Origin: SIG673 sp045653945
GTDB taxonomy: Bacteria > Bacillota > Clostridia > Oscillospirales > CAG-272
Assembly: GCA_045653945.1 (NCBI GenBank)
Contig: JAZOML010000003.1
Span: forward strand, 1 to 64,000
Length of the DNA stretch: 64,000 nt
Direction: 5' to 3'
Position numbers and translations under genes: made by a program. Within the stretch, counting starts at the first letter, position 1. Each line of letters opens with the position of its first letter. Below, in pieces: positions 34,449-42,413 of this stretch. The notes beneath the pieces are model-generated. The model saw only the letters and a program-made list of their open reading frames with translations, made no database searches and was not told the DNA's origin.

Positions 34449-35228
34449 CTAAGAAAGCAGCGAAATGCAGTCCTCTCTTGGTGCGGCGGCGAGGAAATCA
34501 AGATGCGCATCGGTGCGACGCATTTCCATTGAAACCTCGTGAACGGCAAGGTCGGGGGTGTTGTTTTCGGGGCTGATGTGAGCAAGAAGAACTCGTTTCA
34601 CCCCTGTTTTAGCGAGGCGTGAAACGAATTTTGCGCAATCGACGTTTGAGGTATGTCCGCTATCGCCCATTATGCGATATTTGAGCACCTGACTGTACGG
34701 CCCACAGATGAGCATAGCCTCGTCGTAGTTTGCCTCGGTTATGACGTTTTCGCAGTCCTTGAAGAATTCAAAAAGCTCATCGGTTGGCTTTCCTGCATCG
34801 GTGCAGATACCAAGCGAAACTCCACCTGAAATTCGGTAAGCAACACAAGCGGCGCTGTCGTGTCGGACAGGCATAGCCTCAACCGTTAAGTCGCCCACGT
34901 CTATACAAAAATCGGTATCCGTTACCGTAAAATCGTTTTTGTTATCAAAGCCCTTCCCTCTTATGTAGCTGATATATGAGGGCTGAGTTATGTAGACGGG
35001 TATATTATAGCTTTTCATAAAGGTCGGCAGCCCCGCAACGTGGTCGCTGTGCTCGTGAGTAAGGAAAACAGCGGACACGTCGGCAAGATTTACACCAAAA
35101 TCCGCAAGAGCGTTCTTGACTCTTTTGCAGGACAAACCGAAGTCTATAAGAATGTGAGTTGCGCCCGAGCTTACAAGCGTACAGTTAGCCTTTGAGCCTG
35201 AGGCGAGTGATATAATTTGCTTTTGCAT
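34449..35228 (-). CDS. MBL-fold metallohydrolase (YycJ/WalJ-like)
   Basis: 259 residues with the metallo-beta-lactamase metal motif THEHSDHVAGLP near residue 55, a metal His in RHDS near 122 and GDSGHTSN near 187. It resembles YycJ/WalJ, an exonuclease-like protein of the walRK operon, but no walRK is adjacent. Start at 35228 follows AAAAGGTAACAAA. Confidence 0.88.
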   Translation of the reverse strand: MQKQIISLASGSKANCTLVSSGATHILIDFGLSCKRVKNALADFGVNLADVSAVFLTHEHSDHVAGLPTFMKSYNIPVYITQPSYISYIRGKGFDNKNDFTVTDTDFCIDVGDLTVEAMPVRHDSAACVAYRISGGVSLGICTDAGKPTDELFEFFKDCENVITEANYDEAMLICGPYSQVLKYRIMGDSGHTSNVDCAKFVSRLAKTGVKRVLLAHISPENNTPDLAVHEVSMEMRRTDAHLDFLAAAPREDCISLLS

Positions 35229-35259
35229 TTTGTTACCTTTTGGTTTTAAATAAAGATAA

Positions 35260-35290
35260 GCCCGAAACGCCTTTGTTCAGCGTTTCGGGC
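35260..35290 (-). terminator. galK terminator
   Basis: Eleven-base-pair GCCCGAAACGC stem and complement, T-rich on the minus strand, 14 bases past the galK stop. Confidence 0.88.
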
Positions 35291-35303
35291 GTTGTGTGTT
35301 AAA

Positions 35304-36587
35304 TTACTTAACCTTTATCGCACCCTCGGCACGAATATTGAGGGTAGCACAAGCGCCTTGACCAAATGCGGCATCAAGAGTCGCTCTGAACTCGTCCTTA
35401 AGCGCTACGGGAACAAATGCCTGAACAGTTCCTGCAAATCCGCCGCCGTGAACACGCCAAGCTCCGCCCTTGCCGCCGAGCACGTGCTTGCAAAGTGCAA
35501 GAGCAACGGAAAGCCCCTGCTCGCCTACGTTCTTTACGGTGTATACGTTTTGAAGCTGCTTGAAGCTTGAATCGCCCGATGCGAGAACGCCCTCAAGGAA
35601 GCCGTTAAGGTCGCCTGCCATAAGACAAGCCTTTTGAAGAGCAACACGCTCGTTTTCCTCAATGAAGTGGAGCGCACGCATAAGGTGGCGATCTCCGAGC
35701 TTTTCACGGATTTCGGGGAGCTTCCCGAGTATATCGTCATAGGTAAGTCCACGCAAAACCTCACGTCCGAACATAGCCGCAACAGCCTTCATTTCGGCAG
35801 GAACAGATGCGTAGTCATCGTTTAAGTCAGCGTGGTTACCGCCGGTGTTTACAATGCACAGGCAGTAGCCCTGAGCTGCGAGGTCAAACTCAAGCTTTTC
35901 AATAATGGGCTTGGTGGGGTCAGCAAAATCTATTGCGACAAATCCACCGACTGCACAGGCGGTCTGGTCCATAAGTCCGCAGGGCTTACCGAAGAATACG
36001 TTTTCGGCGTACTGCGAAATCTTTGCAAGTTCAGGTGAGTCGATTTTACCTTCGTTATAGAAGTGGTTGATTACGTTACAAATTTGTACTTCAAATGCGG
36101 CAGACGAGGAAATTCCCGAGCCCTTGAGAACGTCGCTTGTGGTGTAAGCCTTAAAGCCGCCGTAAGCAAAGCCACGCTTTGCAAAGCCGTCGCAAATACC
36201 CGCTATAATAGCGGCTGAGCCGTAGTTTTCGTAGTTATCGGGGTTAAGGTCGGATATATCGACCTCGTCCTTATCAAAGCCCTTGCTTTTGACCTCAATC
36301 CTCATTTCAGCAGTCTTTGCTGCAACCGCGATAATGTCAAGGTCGAGTGCCGCCGCAAGAACGCAGCCGCGATTGTGGTCGGTGTGGTTGCCCGAAACCT
36401 CGGTTCTGCCGGGAACGGAGAAAAGAGTTACGTCATCATCACCGTAGATGCCGATAAACTCGTTTATGGCGTCGGTGTATCTTGTTTTTTGAGCGCAAAC
36501 ACGCTCCGCACCGTAAAGATGCGCAAGAGTAGAATCAAGAGCGCCGTTTTCTATGTCTTTAATCAAAAGTGATGCTTTCATTTGCAA
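35304..36587 (-). CDS. galK: Galactokinase
   Basis: Phosphorylates galactose at C1 for the Leloir pathway. 427 residues, longer than the usual 390. GHMP motifs: PGRTEVSGNHTDHNRG near residue 58 (substrate signature), LKGSGISSSAAFEV near 149 (phosphate loop) and GGGFAGTVQAFV near 388. No other gal gene is adjacent. Its promoter and terminator make it monocistronic. Confidence 0.93.
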   Translation of the reverse strand: MQMKASLLIKDIENGALDSTLAHLYGAERVCAQKTRYTDAINEFIGIYGDDDVTLFSVPGRTEVSGNHTDHNRGCVLAAALDLDIIAVAAKTAEMRIEVKSKGFDKDEVDISDLNPDNYENYGSAAIIAGICDGFAKRGFAYGGFKAYTTSDVLKGSGISSSAAFEVQICNVINHFYNEGKIDSPELAKISQYAENVFFGKPCGLMDQTACAVGGFVAIDFADPTKPIIEKLEFDLAAQGYCLCIVNTGGNHADLNDDYASVPAEMKAVAAMFGREVLRGLTYDDILGKLPEIREKLGDRHLMRALHFIEENERVALQKACLMAGDLNGFLEGVLASGDSSFKQLQNVYTVKNVGEQGLSVALALCKHVLGGKGGAWRVHGGGFAGTVQAFVPVALKDEFRATLDAAFGQGACATLNIRAEGAIKVK

Positions 36588-36618
36588 AGTATCCTCTCTT
36601 TTAAATATATTTTTTTAT

Positions 36619-36647
36619 AGTATATCATAAAAATATTATAATTTCAA
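36619..36647 (-). promoter_or_regulatory. Promoter of galK
   Basis: TTGAAA (36647-36642), 17-base spacer, TATACT (36624-36619) on the minus strand. Confidence 0.75.
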
Positions 36648-36667
36648 GGGGAATAGTAAAATTTCGC

Positions 36668-36696
36668 TTTACAAAAGAACATTTTAATGTTATAAT
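36668..36696 (+). promoter_or_regulatory. Promoter of the mini-LRR / TIR / rsmG run
   Basis: TTTACA (36668-36673), 17-base spacer, TATAAT (36691-36696). The same TTTACA-17-TATAAT form drives the TIR-LRR operon at 46755. Confidence 0.8.
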
Positions 36697-36735
36697 TAAG
36701 ATGCAAAAATTTAAAAAGACAAACGGAGAACAAAA

Positions 36736-37101
36736 ATGTCAGATTTTTATATAATTTATGATAAACTTTTCAAATATGAGGGTAAGGGCGGCGACGTTTT
36801 TATTCCCAGCGGTCTGAAGACGGTAGGCATATACGCCTTTGTAAATAACGATAAGCTTGAAAGCGTGGTCATACCCGACACAGTAACCGAAATCGAGCTT
36901 TGCGCCTTTGAAGCGTGTGAAAATTTGTGGGACGTCGAGATGTGGTCTAGCGTAAAGGTTATAGGCTCAGGGGCATTTCGAGGCTGCCGCCGCCTTGAAC
37001 AAATAAGGTTTCACGGAACTCCCGAAGAGTGGGATGCAATAAAAAAAGACTGGGGCTGGAATACCGATATCTGTCCCGATTGCAAAATAAGATTTTTCTA
37101 A
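36736..37101 (+). CDS. Short BspA-type LRR protein
   Basis: 121 residues with about three LRR_5 repeats (VGIYAFVNNDKLESVVIPDT, EIELCAFEACENLWDVE, GSGAFRGCRRLEQIRF) and the family C-terminal cap GTPEEWDAIKKDWGW ending in a short strand. No signal peptide. The N-terminal lead-in (LFKYEGKGGDVFIP) matches the segment linking TIR to LRR in the 46884-55468 proteins, so it looks like a mini LRR module from that family. It is the first gene of a run ending in rsmG. Confidence 0.82.
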   Translation: MSDFYIIYDKLFKYEGKGGDVFIPSGLKTVGIYAFVNNDKLESVVIPDTVTEIELCAFEACENLWDVEMWSSVKVIGSGAFRGCRRLEQIRFHGTPEEWDAIKKDWGWNTDICPDCKIRFF

Positions 37102-37147
37102 GAGTTTATTCAACCGTACATATCCTTCAAAAAGGCGAAAAACGAAA

Positions 37148-37480
37148 ATGAACATAATTGGACGAAAAATTCATATTATAATCGAGCGCCCGCTCGGTAG
37201 CACCCACCCAAAACACAAAAATATCAAATATGAGGTAAATTACGGCTACACGCCCGACTTTATGGGCGGCGACGGCGAGGAGCAGGACGTTTACCTGCTC
37301 GGATATGATGCACCGATAAACGAAACCTACGCAACCGTAATTGCGGTGATCCACCGCCTTGACGATAACGAGGATAAATGGGTAGCGGCGCCAAGCGGCA
37401 CAACCTTCACCGCCGATGAAATTATGCAGACGGTCAATTTTCAGGAAAAATTCTTTAAATCAGAACTAATAATGAGTTAA
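37148..37480 (+). CDS. Short inorganic-pyrophosphatase-like protein
   Basis: 110 residues. ERPLGSTHPKHKNIKYEVNY and GYTPDFMGGDGEEQDVYLLG match the core of soluble family I pyrophosphatase (the YEVNYGYxP and DGEExDxYxLG segments) in a shortened form common in gut Clostridia. Two of the usual Asp metal ligands are hard to assign, so hydrolysis of PPi is likely but not certain. It lies between LRR and TIR genes, eleven bases from the latter. Confidence 0.78.
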   Translation: MNIIGRKIHIIIERPLGSTHPKHKNIKYEVNYGYTPDFMGGDGEEQDVYLLGYDAPINETYATVIAVIHRLDDNEDKWVAAPSGTTFTADEIMQTVNFQEKFFKSELIMS

Positions 37481-37491
37481 CGAGGCAAACT

Positions 37492-38268
37492 ATGGGTATT
37501 TTGGATAAACTTCAAGGCGATGGCGGATACGTCTTTGTTTCGCATAGCCACCTTGATATAAAAAAGGTTCGCACGATAAGAAATTTACTTGAAGAAAAAG
37601 GCTTTGAGCCTATACTTTTCTACCTCAAAAGCCTAGACGACAGCGAACAGGATAAAACGGAATTTTTGCGTTCCCTCATTTACGACGAGATTGATGCAAG
37701 GGAATTCTTTTTGTACCTTGACAGCGAAAACGCAAGGAAATCCGATTGGGTACGGCAGGAGCTTGAATATATAGAAAAATATGCTCCGCACAAGCTTACA
37801 ACCGTTGATTTAGAGGAAAACGACGATAGTATAAAAAAGAAAATCGAGGCACTTGCCTCGCGAATGCGCATCTTTATTTCCTACTCGATGCAAGACAAGG
37901 AAATCGCTCAAAAAATCAAGAAAGCGCTTGTAAATTCCGACTTCAGAGTCTACGACACCCTCGATATTCCGCCCGGCATCGAGTGGGAATTAAACACGGC
38001 AAATATGATAAACGAAGCCTCAAAGGAGGGAATTATTATGTTTATCGTGTCGGAAAAGTCTACAAAATCCCAAATAATACTCAACGAGTTGGAATACGCA
38101 CTCAAAATACACGCAAGAATTCTTCCTATTTTCATCGACAAGTGCTACCTCGATGCTAAACAAAATCCAATTCTCTTTGCGCTAAGAAACTATCAAGGCT
38201 TTTTCTTTGAAAACACACAATGCGATGAAGAAATCAAAAAACTTGTAAAAATACTCCGCAATATATAA
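37492..38268 (+). CDS. Tandem TIR-domain protein
   Basis: 258 residues made of two TIR-like domains: about 12-120 (YVFVSHSHLDIKKVRTIRN, WVRQELEYIE) and about 126-258 (RIFISYSMQDKEIAQKIKKAL, WELNTANMINEA, LNELEYAL). Glu 66 and Glu 175 lie one residue off the position of the NADase Glu seen in active TIR domains, so one or both may be catalytic. No LRR, membrane or signal segment. It follows the PPase-like gene by 11 bases and precedes rsmG by 24, so it is cotranscribed with a housekeeping gene. TIR proteins of bacteria serve mainly in antiphage defence; that role here is inferred. Confidence 0.85.
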   Translation: MGILDKLQGDGGYVFVSHSHLDIKKVRTIRNLLEEKGFEPILFYLKSLDDSEQDKTEFLRSLIYDEIDAREFFLYLDSENARKSDWVRQELEYIEKYAPHKLTTVDLEENDDSIKKKIEALASRMRIFISYSMQDKEIAQKIKKALVNSDFRVYDTLDIPPGIEWELNTANMINEASKEGIIMFIVSEKSTKSQIILNELEYALKIHARILPIFIDKCYLDAKQNPILFALRNYQGFFFENTQCDEEIKKLVKILRNI

Positions 38269-38292
38269 CCACAAACAAAAGGATAGCAATAT

Positions 38293-39069
38293 ATGTCTAC
38301 TTTTAACAACATATTTACTCAAGCATTAAAACTGAACGCTATATCTCTTACCGAAAAGCAGATGCAACTGTTCGAGAACCTCTATACTGCGCTCGTTGAG
38401 ACCAATAAGCTCCACAACCTGACCGCCGTAACCGATGAACAGGGCGTTGCAGGACTACACTTTTGCGATAGCTTGATGGCTCTTCCCTACCTCGATGAAA
38501 TTTTAAATAAAAAAGCCGATTTGGAAACAAATTTCACATCAAATACCTCAAAAAACGCTAAAAAACTGCTTGATATCGGCTGCGGAGCAGGTTTTCCCTG
38601 CCTTCCAATAGCCATAGCTCGTCCAGATTTAAGTGTTTTAGGAGTTGATAGTACCGCAAAAAAAGTAGCGTTTTCTACCGAATTTGCGGCAAAAAACGGA
38701 CTAAATAACTTCAAATCGCTGTCCGCACGAGCCGAAGAACTCGCTAAAACCGAGCAAAGAGAAGACTTTGAAATTGTAACCGCAAGAGCCGTCGCAAGAC
38801 TAAATATCCTTGCCGAGCTTTGCTTACCATTTGTAAAAATCGGCGGATATTTTCTCGCAATGAAGGGTGCAAAAGGTGTAGAAGAGCTTAAAGAAGCGGA
38901 AAACGGCATCAAAAAGCTTGGCGGCGAGGTTGTAAAAGTCGAAGAAAAAGAGTTGATTTTGCCAAGCGAAAGACAAGTAAGAACCTTTATTTTGATTAAA
39001 AAAGTATCAAAAACTCCCGAAGTCTACCCAAGAGCGTACGGAAAAATCAAAAAAACACCGTTAAAATAA
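38293..39069 (+). CDS. rsmG: 16S rRNA (guanine527-N7)-methyltransferase RsmG
   Basis: 258 residues with SAM site LLDIGCGAGFPCLPIAI near residue 93 and HNLTAVTDE in the N-terminal lead. It methylates G527 of 16S rRNA. A lysine-rich tail follows. Start at 38293 follows AAAGGATAGCAATAT. In many Firmicutes rsmG directly precedes noc-parA-parB, as here. Confidence 0.96.
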   Translation: MSTFNNIFTQALKLNAISLTEKQMQLFENLYTALVETNKLHNLTAVTDEQGVAGLHFCDSLMALPYLDEILNKKADLETNFTSNTSKNAKKLLDIGCGAGFPCLPIAIARPDLSVLGVDSTAKKVAFSTEFAAKNGLNNFKSLSARAEELAKTEQREDFEIVTARAVARLNILAELCLPFVKIGGYFLAMKGAKGVEELKEAENGIKKLGGEVVKVEEKELILPSERQVRTFILIKKVSKTPEVYPRAYGKIKKTPLK

Positions 39070-39312
39070 CCAAAATAAGAGAAAAATACAAGGGAAAAAT
39101 ACCGTGAGCTTTAAAAACCTATATTAAATTGTGTCTAAATATGAAATTTTGCAAAATAAGTGTCGTTTAAGTGTTTAAGCGTCGATAAAGAAAAACACAA
39201 AATAAAAGTATATGCCGATAAAACCAAAAATATTATAAAAATTGCTCGCAAAATCCCCCAAAAACCTTACTACAATATACATATAACGTTAGCATTTTCC
39301 AAATTAACACAC

Positions 39313-39340
39313 AAACCGCCGTAATTCTACGGCGGTTTTT
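39313..39340 (+). terminator. rsmG terminator
   Basis: CCGCCGTA/TACGGCGG stem, four-base loop and a T run. The stretch from the rsmG stop (39070) to this hairpin is AT-rich; I see nothing else in it. Confidence 0.85.
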
Positions 39341-39343
39341 TCT

Positions 39344-39371
39344 TTGTTTTACTTAAATTTGCTGATATAAT
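39344..39371 (+). promoter_or_regulatory. Promoter of noc
   Basis: TTGTTT (39344-39349), 16-base spacer, TATAAT (39366-39371); parS sites follow in the leader. Confidence 0.55.
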
Positions 39372-39394
39372 ACGCATAGATACGAATTCAACAT

Positions 39395-39410
39395 TGTTTC
39401 ACGTTAAACA
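39395..39410. promoter_or_regulatory. parS site 1 (one mismatch)
   Basis: TGTTTCACGTTAAACA, one base off the parS palindrome recognised by ParB. Confidence 0.8.
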
Positions 39411-39434
39411 ATTCAAGTTATTAGATAAAACTAA

Positions 39435-39450
39435 TGTTTCACGTGAAACA
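39435..39450. promoter_or_regulatory. parS site 2 (perfect)
   Basis: TGTTTCACGTGAAACA, the exact Bacillus-type parS consensus, 23 bases before the noc start. Confidence 0.95.
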
Positions 39451-39472
39451 ACACAAAAAAAGGAGTTAAATT

Positions 39473-40288
39473 ATGATATTAACCGAAAAAAACGTAGAAA
39501 AAACCGATGAAAAAGAAATAATTTACATAGATATTGATACAATAATGCCTAACAGAGCACAACCAAGAACGTTTTTTGAGTCCGAAGCGCTCAACGAACT
39601 AGCCGAAAGCATAAAACGATACGGTATTTTGCAACCGCTAACGGTGAGAAGACTGCCGGAAAGCTCTATTTATTCGCACTATAAATACGAGCTTATAGCC
39701 GGCGAAAGACGACTCAGAGCCTCAAAGCTACTCAAAATGGAGAAAATACCCTGCATTTTGATAGAAAGCGATACAAAAACATCTGCCGAGCTAGCAATTA
39801 TTGAAAATCTACACCGACGTAACTTAAACGTATTTGAGGAAGCCTGCGCAATAGCATCACTAATCGAAATACACAAGTTAACACAAGAACAAATTGCAAC
39901 AAAGCTCGGAATAACTCAAGCGGCAGTAGCAAATAAGCTACGACTCCTTAAACTAACCGACGAAGAACGTTCGTTGATTTTACTTAATAACCTCACCGAA
40001 AGACACGCCAGAGCATTGCTTCGTATAAAAGACAAGAAGGAACGACTCAAACTGCTGCAAAAAATCGTAGAAAAATCACTAAACGTAAAGCAAACTGAGG
40101 AATTAATAGAAGAGAAGCTGGTATTTACACCCGAAGCACCCGAAAAAACAAAAGTGCGTGATACAAAAAATCTTATTAAATATATCGAAAAAGCAATATC
40201 CGAAACAAGAAAAAGCGGTGCAAAAATAAAAACTCAGCAAACCGAAACCTCAAGCGAATTTATATTCACCATATCAATAACAAAGTAA
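39473..40288 (+). CDS. noc: ParB-like nucleoid occlusion protein Noc
   Basis: 271 residues: ParB/Srx-like N-terminal CTPase fold (PNRAQPRTFFESEALNELA, ELIAGERRLRASK near 80), HTH (EQIATKLGITQAAVANKLRLL near 140) and a C-terminal dimer region. Its place between rsmG and parA and its divergence from the true ParB at 41453 identify it as Noc, which in Bacillus keeps the division ring off the nucleoid. Two parS-like sites sit in its leader; its own binding sites (NBS) are not identified here. Confidence 0.88.
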   Translation: MILTEKNVEKTDEKEIIYIDIDTIMPNRAQPRTFFESEALNELAESIKRYGILQPLTVRRLPESSIYSHYKYELIAGERRLRASKLLKMEKIPCILIESDTKTSAELAIIENLHRRNLNVFEEACAIASLIEIHKLTQEQIATKLGITQAAVANKLRLLKLTDEERSLILLNNLTERHARALLRIKDKKERLKLLQKIVEKSLNVKQTEELIEEKLVFTPEAPEKTKVRDTKNLIKYIEKAISETRKSGAKIKTQQTETSSEFIFTISITK

Positions 40289-40361
40289 ATAAATAAAACG
40301 AGCGAAAAGTATGCAAAACACTTAATCTTTGTTTGACATGCAAAACGCTCGTTTTTCATTC

Positions 40362-40377
40362 TGTTTCACGTGAAACA
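40362..40377. promoter_or_regulatory. parS site 3 (perfect)
   Basis: TGTTTCACGTGAAACA in the 317-base noc-parA spacer; the rest of that spacer holds the parA promoter and AT-rich DNA with no supported gene. Confidence 0.95.
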
Positions 40378-40528
40378 AAATGAAACAATTTATTCCACAT
40401 ATAGCACCCACAAAATTGCCCACAGAATAAAGAAGATACCAAATAGCAATTTTACGTCATTTTTTAGCCATTTTGTAAATTTGAAAACAAAAAATTTCGT
40501 TTCTTCCTCATTTTTTATAATAAAATCA

Positions 40529-40557
40529 TTGACAAATAAAAATAATATTGATATAAT
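40529..40557 (+). promoter_or_regulatory. Consensus promoter of parA
   Basis: Perfect TTGACA (40529-40534) and TATAAT (40552-40557), 17-base spacer, 49 bases before the parA start. Confidence 0.9.
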
Positions 40558-40605
40558 TGTATTAGCCCTACAAGGAAGTGCGAAAGCACAGAAAGGAAGA
40601 GCACA

Positions 40606-41373
40606 ATGATAATATCATTCACAAACCAAAAAGGCGGCGTCGGAAAAACAACAACGGCAGTAAACATCGCCGCTACCGTTGCCGCATTAGATAAAAAGGT
40701 TCTGCTCGTAGACCTCGATCCGCAAGGAAACGCCTCAACAGGTGTGGGTTTTATGGACAGAAACCACTTAAATTCAACCTACAACGTAATCACCGAGGGT
40801 ATGTCAGCCCCCGATGCTATATATCACACCGAATTCAAAAACCTTGACCTGATGCCTGCAACCATCAATTTAGCAGCCGCCGAGCTTGAAATCAAGGATT
40901 TTGAAGCAAGAGAACGCATTTTAAAGGGCGCGCTTTCAGTTATTCGTGACAAATACGATTACATTTTCATTGATTGCGCACCGACGCTCGGACTCCTGAC
41001 AATCAACGCCCTCGTAGCAAGTGATGGAATAATTATCCCTTGCCCCTGCGAATTCTATGCACTCGAGGGACTAGTCCAGCTCACAAACACCGTTGAAAGC
41101 ATAAAAGAGTATCATAACCCCAACCTCAAGCTTATCGGTGTACTTATCACTATGTATAATAGTCGACTCAATCTCACACAATCCATAATGAACGATCTTC
41201 GAGGTTATTTTGGCAATCTGATATTCAAAACCCACGTTGTACGCAACGTTAGACTTGCCGAAGCACCCTCATACGGCACACCCGTTTTATACCTCGATAA
41301 ATTCTCAAAAGGCGCACAAAACTACATAGAGGTATCAAAGGAACTAATTGAGCGCGTGGAATACGACGGTTAA
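40606..41373 (+). CDS. parA: Chromosome partitioning ATPase ParA (Soj)
   Basis: 255 residues with deviant Walker A KGGVGKTTTAVNIAATVA at 9-26, VDLDPQGNASTGVG (Walker A') near 39 and Walker B YIFIDCAPTLG near 118. Works with ParB and parS in origin segregation and, in Bacillus, in DnaA control. Start follows GAAAGGAAGAGCACA. Confidence 0.97.
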   Translation: MIISFTNQKGGVGKTTTAVNIAATVAALDKKVLLVDLDPQGNASTGVGFMDRNHLNSTYNVITEGMSAPDAIYHTEFKNLDLMPATINLAAAELEIKDFEARERILKGALSVIRDKYDYIFIDCAPTLGLLTINALVASDGIIIPCPCEFYALEGLVQLTNTVESIKEYHNPNLKLIGVLITMYNSRLNLTQSIMNDLRGYFGNLIFKTHVVRNVRLAEAPSYGTPVLYLDKFSKGAQNYIEVSKELIERVEYDG

Positions 41374-41380
41374 AAGCCAT

Positions 41381-41396
41381 TGTTTCACGTGAAACT
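41381..41396. promoter_or_regulatory. parS site 4 (one mismatch)
   Basis: TGTTTCACGTGAAACT, last base differs from consensus, in the parA-parB spacer. Confidence 0.85.
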
Positions 41397-41452
41397 TTTT
41401 CACACTGTGCCGCAACCACCATATATAATAAATAGGAAAGGAATTTTGATAG

Positions 41453-42334
41453 ATGCAAAAAAGAGCACAAGCTAAAGGACTCGACGCCCTTTTTAATACT
41501 CAAGGCGTCAAAAAATCAGATTCCGAGAGCCCCAAAACTCTTAGAATAACCGAAATCGAGCCTAGAAAAGACCAACCTCGCCGCCATTTTGACGAAGCAG
41601 CACTCCAACAGCTCGCCGAGTCAATAAAATCCAACGGCGTTATTCAGCCGATAATAGTAACCAAGCTACCCAACGGTTTTTACAGTATAATTGCAGGCGA
41701 ACGCCGTTACAGAGCATCAAAACTTGCAGGACTTACCGAGGTTCCGGTTGTCGTAATCGAGGCAGATGAAAAGAAAATTGCTGAAATTTCACTGATAGAG
41801 AACCTGCAAAGAGAGGATCTAAACCCAATTGAAGAAGCGATGGCATACCGTGCGCTTATGAGCGACCACAAAATGACTCAAGAGGAGCTTTCAACACGCA
41901 TCGGAAAAAGCAGAAGCGCAATAGCTAATAGCACAAGACTCTTAGACCTCCCCGAAGAGGTTACCGCAATGGTAATTGAGGGCAAACTTTCAGCAGGACA
42001 CGCAAGAGCCCTTCTCGGACTCACAAACAAGGACGACGTCGTAAAGACAGCTCAAGCAATCGTAAGCCGAGAGCTTTCAGTCAGAGCAACCGAAGCACTG
42101 GTAAAAACCCTCAATTCGTCAGCAGCAAAAGCAGAAAAAGAATCTAAAACCGAAAAAATCAAGGTAGATTACTGCGCAGAGCTCGAAAAGAGAGTAGAGG
42201 ACGTCATCGGCAGACACGTAAAAATCACCTCAAAAGGCAACAAAAAGCGCATCGAAATCTCATTTTCATCAAACGAGGACCTTGAAGAGCTCCTCAAAAT
42301 GCTTTGCGGCGATGAATTTTTTGAGGATTTTTAA
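41453..42334 (+). CDS. parB: Chromosome partitioning protein ParB (Spo0J)
   Basis: 293 residues. N-terminal basic lead-in, CTP-binding ParB domain (RKDQPRRHFDEAALQQLAES, IIAGERRYRASKLAG near 80, NLQREDLNPIEEA near 120), HTH (EELSTRIGKSRSAIANSTRLL) and C-terminal dimer domain. Start at 41453 follows GGAAAGGAATTTTGATAG. Confidence 0.97.
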   Translation: MQKRAQAKGLDALFNTQGVKKSDSESPKTLRITEIEPRKDQPRRHFDEAALQQLAESIKSNGVIQPIIVTKLPNGFYSIIAGERRYRASKLAGLTEVPVVVIEADEKKIAEISLIENLQREDLNPIEEAMAYRALMSDHKMTQEELSTRIGKSRSAIANSTRLLDLPEEVTAMVIEGKLSAGHARALLGLTNKDDVVKTAQAIVSRELSVRATEALVKTLNSSAAKAEKESKTEKIKVDYCAELEKRVEDVIGRHVKITSKGNKKRIEISFSSNEDLEELLKMLCGDEFFEDF

Positions 42335-42413
42335 TCTTTTATAAATTTAAACCACCCACAACACAAAACAAAAAACATTATTACGCAAAATCAAATCGAA
42401 AGAAGGCAAAAAA

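Noticed and set aside
40385..40540. Minus-strand reading frame in the noc-parA spacer with one hydrophobic helix (KLLFGIFFILWAILWVLYVE)
   Set aside because: It looks like a small membrane protein, but no start codon or ribosome binding site lies in frame and it overlaps the parA promoter.
40370..40609. 79-codon plus-strand ORF ahead of parA
   Set aside because: It runs through parS site 3 and the perfect parA promoter, has low-complexity composition and no ribosome binding site.
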